64,000 nt of DNA, taken from assembly GCA_021464415.1 (NCBI GenBank), contig CM038468.1, positions 37,250,969-37,314,968 of the forward strand, given 5' to 3'. The stretch is from Lonicera japonica. Lineage: Eukaryota > Streptophyta > Magnoliopsida > Dipsacales > Caprifoliaceae. Below, piece by piece: positions 61,826 through 64,000 of the stretch. The position numbers and the translations under genes were made by a program. The number at the start of each line of letters is the position of its first letter. Within the stretch, counting starts at the first letter, position 1. The notes beneath the pieces were generated by a model. It saw only the letters and a list, made by a program, of their open reading frames with translations, was not told where the DNA came from and made no database searches.

Positions 61826-63667
61826 TCAGCAATCCTCTCCTGCATCTCGGGTGTAAACGGGTATTTGCCAGACCTTGGTGTTCTTCTTTGGATCGTCAGT
61901 AAGGCTGAGATCAGTATCATCGTCCTTGTATGTTCTAATGAATGATTTAGCTCCCATCATTATAAGCCTCTCGATCATGAACAGCTGGTAATTATTCTCC
62001 ACCACTGGATCTAATAAACTGCTGAAATTCGATGAATATGCCAACTTGTACCTGCAAAAAACGGTGATCAACGGCAGGCAAAAAATGGTTCATAGGCTAA
62101 ATACCCGAAGGACCTGAAAAAAATAAAATAAAAATGCGCATAGCCATGAAAGCAAGTTCACCAAACAAGAAAGCCAGAAATAGTCTTATCAGAAAGAAAA
62201 AAAATGAAGGCCAGAAATTATGAGAAATCAAAGATACAAAATGTATTAAACATCTCAAGAAAGAGACAACCAACTTCTCAACAGTCATTTTCTCCAACAA
62301 GCAATTAAATAAGTCCAATAAGGACCTTAAAATCTATCTCATTGTGAGCCTAAGCATGTTCCACCCAATGTTCTAAAAACGCTTGGCAGAAGTCGGGCAG
62401 CAAGAGGGGACCCAGCACCTAGAGCGACTAGGCAAGGACTAGGTGGCCCATGACTTAATTATTTATTTTTTTGAAAACCATGGGTATCGGGGCCCCACCA
62501 CCACTAATCCCATGAGGCATTGGTTGCTCAACCGGGAGACACTCCCAATGGCCCAAGAAAGGTTTCACGCAGCGGGGAATCGAACCTGAGATTGTGCGCC
62601 TACCCACACAATCCCAAGTTCGCCCTTACCATTGTGGCAACCCCTTGGTTTATTTATTTATTTTTAAAAGTAATATACTACAAAAACATATAACTTTACC
62701 TTTAGAAAGGATATTAAAAGATCATTAATCTAACATTTCCCATCATTCAAACGTGTGAACATATTTTCAGGGGAAAAAAGTGAAAAACTCCACCAATCTT
62801 GCAGCCACCTAGGCCTAGCCCAGCAATGCGGCAGCCTGCCCAGCGCCTCAGCAGGGATGTTTAGAACACTGGTTAATAGGGTGAGCACATAGCCGGAAAA
62901 GTAAAAAAACCAAACCAAACTGGCCCGAACCGATTCTTTTAATAATGTGGTCGATTCGGCTGAAAAACTGAGTAACCAAGGAGGTCTGTTCGTTTTTTGG
63001 TTTTGGCGCACATAAAACTGCCTCAAACGGAACCAACTTCTAGATGTGTCCTCTTTCTATAGCGGTAGGGCATTTACATAATAGTGAATTATTTGTTTTT
63101 TTCAAAGAAAAATGTAAAAGGGAGAACTAAACAAAATGGAACCCTAACTCTGTGTCCTCCAAAGTCCAACGACCCGAAAAACCTACCATCCAAACCGACC
63201 CCAGTAGGTTTAAGCTGGTCTGTTGGTTCAGTTGGCATACTACATAAAACCAATATGGTTGGTTGGAACTTGTGCACAAAACCGAACCATGAACACTGCT
63301 ACTGGTTACAACTTACAAGGCACATAGAACACATTCTGCATGCGTGATTGAAAGGAATAAATGAAGTTTGTTATTTGCTAGAGTACAATAAGTTAAGAGC
63401 AAAAAAAAAAAAACAAGATATAGGGCAGGATAATTACCTCACTGAGAGGGGTGAAAAGAAACCGGGGGTTCTCTCATTTGAAGCAATAAAAAGCGTTCGT
63501 CCTGGAGCAACCCATTTTGCAAGTCTACAAAGCATAAAGTCTGGGCGAGTGTCCCTGTCAAGGTGAGGGTGTAGTGTCCTCTCAACCCCAAACCTGTCCT
63601 TTCTCGTTTTCAAAATGTCACCTCTGCGTACATGTACAGCATCATAATCACCAAGGACTGTCTTAAT
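61826..63667 (-). CDS. GDP-fucose O-fucosyltransferase-like protein, C-terminal part
   Basis: Two exons are visible: 63667-63438 (230 bp) and 62051-61826 (226 bp, stop TGA at 61828-61826). They join as GTGAG|GTAATT to TTTGCAG|GTACAAG, giving one Arg codon across the border. The protein reads DYDAVHVRRGDILKTRKDRF, PHLDRDTRPDFMLCRLAKWV, TLFIASNERTPGFFSPLSVR, then YKLAYSSNFSSLLDPVVENN and DLSLTDDPKKNTKVWQIPVY. HVRRGD is the nucleotide-sugar binding motif of the plant O-fucosyltransferase (GT106-like) family. These are Golgi type II membrane proteins; the anchor and N-terminal half must lie beyond the right edge. A further acceptor (TACAG) at 63668 shows that more exons precede. The exact acceptor protein or glycan is unknown. 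Confidence 0.9.
62366..62872. mobile_element. Repeat with AGTGTTCTAAA ends, interrupted by a SINE
   Basis: The left end CAATGTTCTAAAAACGCTTG and the right end GGGATGTTTAGAACACTGG are inverted. Inner sequence such as GCGACTAGGCAAGGACTAGG and GCCACCTAGGCCTAGCCCAG matches a common plant MITE type rich in CCTAGGC. A SINE (62464-62653) is nested in it. It lies in the last intron of the O-fucosyltransferase-like gene. Confidence 0.6.
62464..62653 (-). mobile_element. tRNA-derived SINE, copy 2
   Basis: The - strand reads CCAAGGGGTTGCCACAATGG, then TAAGGGCGAACTTGGGATTG (A-box region), then CAGGTTCGATTCCCC (a clear B box), then a body ending in CCCATGGTTTTC and an A-rich tail. It matches copy 1 (8340-8517) along its length and keeps the tRNA-like 5' head that copy 1 lacks. 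AT-rich flanks make the target duplication hard to define. Confidence 0.85.
62880..63290. repeat. GGTTCGGTTTGG-type degenerate repeat
   Basis: CCAAACCAAACTGGCCCGAA, GTCGATTCGGCTG, GGTCTGTTGGTTCAGTTGG and CAAAACCGAACCATGAAC show the same self-complementary repeat type as 43685-44170. It lies in the last intron of the O-fucosyltransferase-like gene. Confidence 0.45.
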
Positions 63668-63867
63668 CTGTACAAGGGATCATACTCATTCATGGAAGAG
63701 AGGTTGATCAAAGTGCATAACAAACACATAATTTCAAGAACATTTACGCAAAATTACTACATAAAAACAGATAATTTAAAAGGGGGAGAACGGGGCGGGG
63801 TTTGACAAAAAATCAGAACACAGAAGCCATTCTGCTCACCAATGGTTCATAAACAAATTATATACCC

Positions 63868-64000
63868 CATCCCTCTCAAATTGAGATTTAAGAGTCCTAC
63901 TTACCATTTTTGTTACATCACAAAATACGAGTTGCATTTCTAGAGATAGGCTACAAATAGTGTCATATCCCAAAATTGATCATTTATTACAATGGCTAAA
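63868..64000. mobile_element. Stowaway-like MITE, cut by the window edge
   Basis: CATCCCTCTCAAATTGAGAT, TTAAGAGTCC and TTACATCACAAAATACGAG follow the left-half Stowaway layout seen at 43226 and 45059. The right half lies outside the window. Confidence 0.5.

Noticed and set aside
61528..61920. 130-codon - strand frame (starting MILISALLTIQRRTPRSG)
   Set aside because: It overlaps the last exon of the O-fucosyltransferase-like gene in another phase and runs into its 3' UTR. It has no known motif, and the family frame ends at 61826.

Overview
This window is nuclear DNA of a flowering plant, most likely a core eudicot. It is AT-rich, its protein genes have introns, intergenic DNA is long, and Stowaway-type, PIF/Harbinger-type and CACTA transposons and tRNA-derived SINEs are common. 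All identifications come from reading motifs and splice signals by eye. The species cannot be named.

Four protein genes are supported. (1) A + strand gene (1434-9525, three exons, 634 aa) encodes a membrane-anchored, GTD-binding-domain (DUF593) myosin-binding protein. (2) A + strand gene (31059-33564) encodes a receptor-like protein kinase S.2 (LECRKS2) homologue with two kinase domains. The second domain is a pseudokinase, and a one-base frameshift lies between the two. (3) A - strand gene (46305-39424, six exons, 296 aa) encodes an MYB-CC/PHR1-like transcription factor of the PHL2/PHL3 (UNE16) type. (4) A - strand gene at the right edge (63667-61826, only the two last exons present) encodes a plant GDP-fucose O-fucosyltransferase-like protein. 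The four genes do not form a pathway; they are ordinary plant neighbours involved in cytoplasmic streaming, signalling, phosphate-type transcription control and Golgi glycosylation.

The rest is repeat-rich. 9.5-31 kb is an accessory region with a three-copy 440-bp tandem array, a 2.3-2.9 kb tandem segmental duplication (19768-25026) with older partial copies at 17.8 and 28.5 kb, and several PIF/Harbinger MITEs with TAA/TTA target duplications. 33.6-39.4 kb holds a duplicated 3' flank with an EF-hand-like remnant and a head-to-tail MITE pair. 46.5-61.8 kb holds a cluster of inverted AT-rich repeats (47.6-48.5 kb), a 1.74-kb element with long inverted ends (50.6-52.4 kb), and a complete 4.12-kb non-autonomous CACTA element (54657-58776, TCA duplication).

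The most unusual signal is in the 1.74-kb element. Ten copies of the palindrome TGTCGCGCGACA, seven of them exact, lie within 330 bp directly in front of a TATAAATA box. They are partly carried on two 102-bp direct repeats. This looks like an operator or enhancer array of a mobile promoter module.
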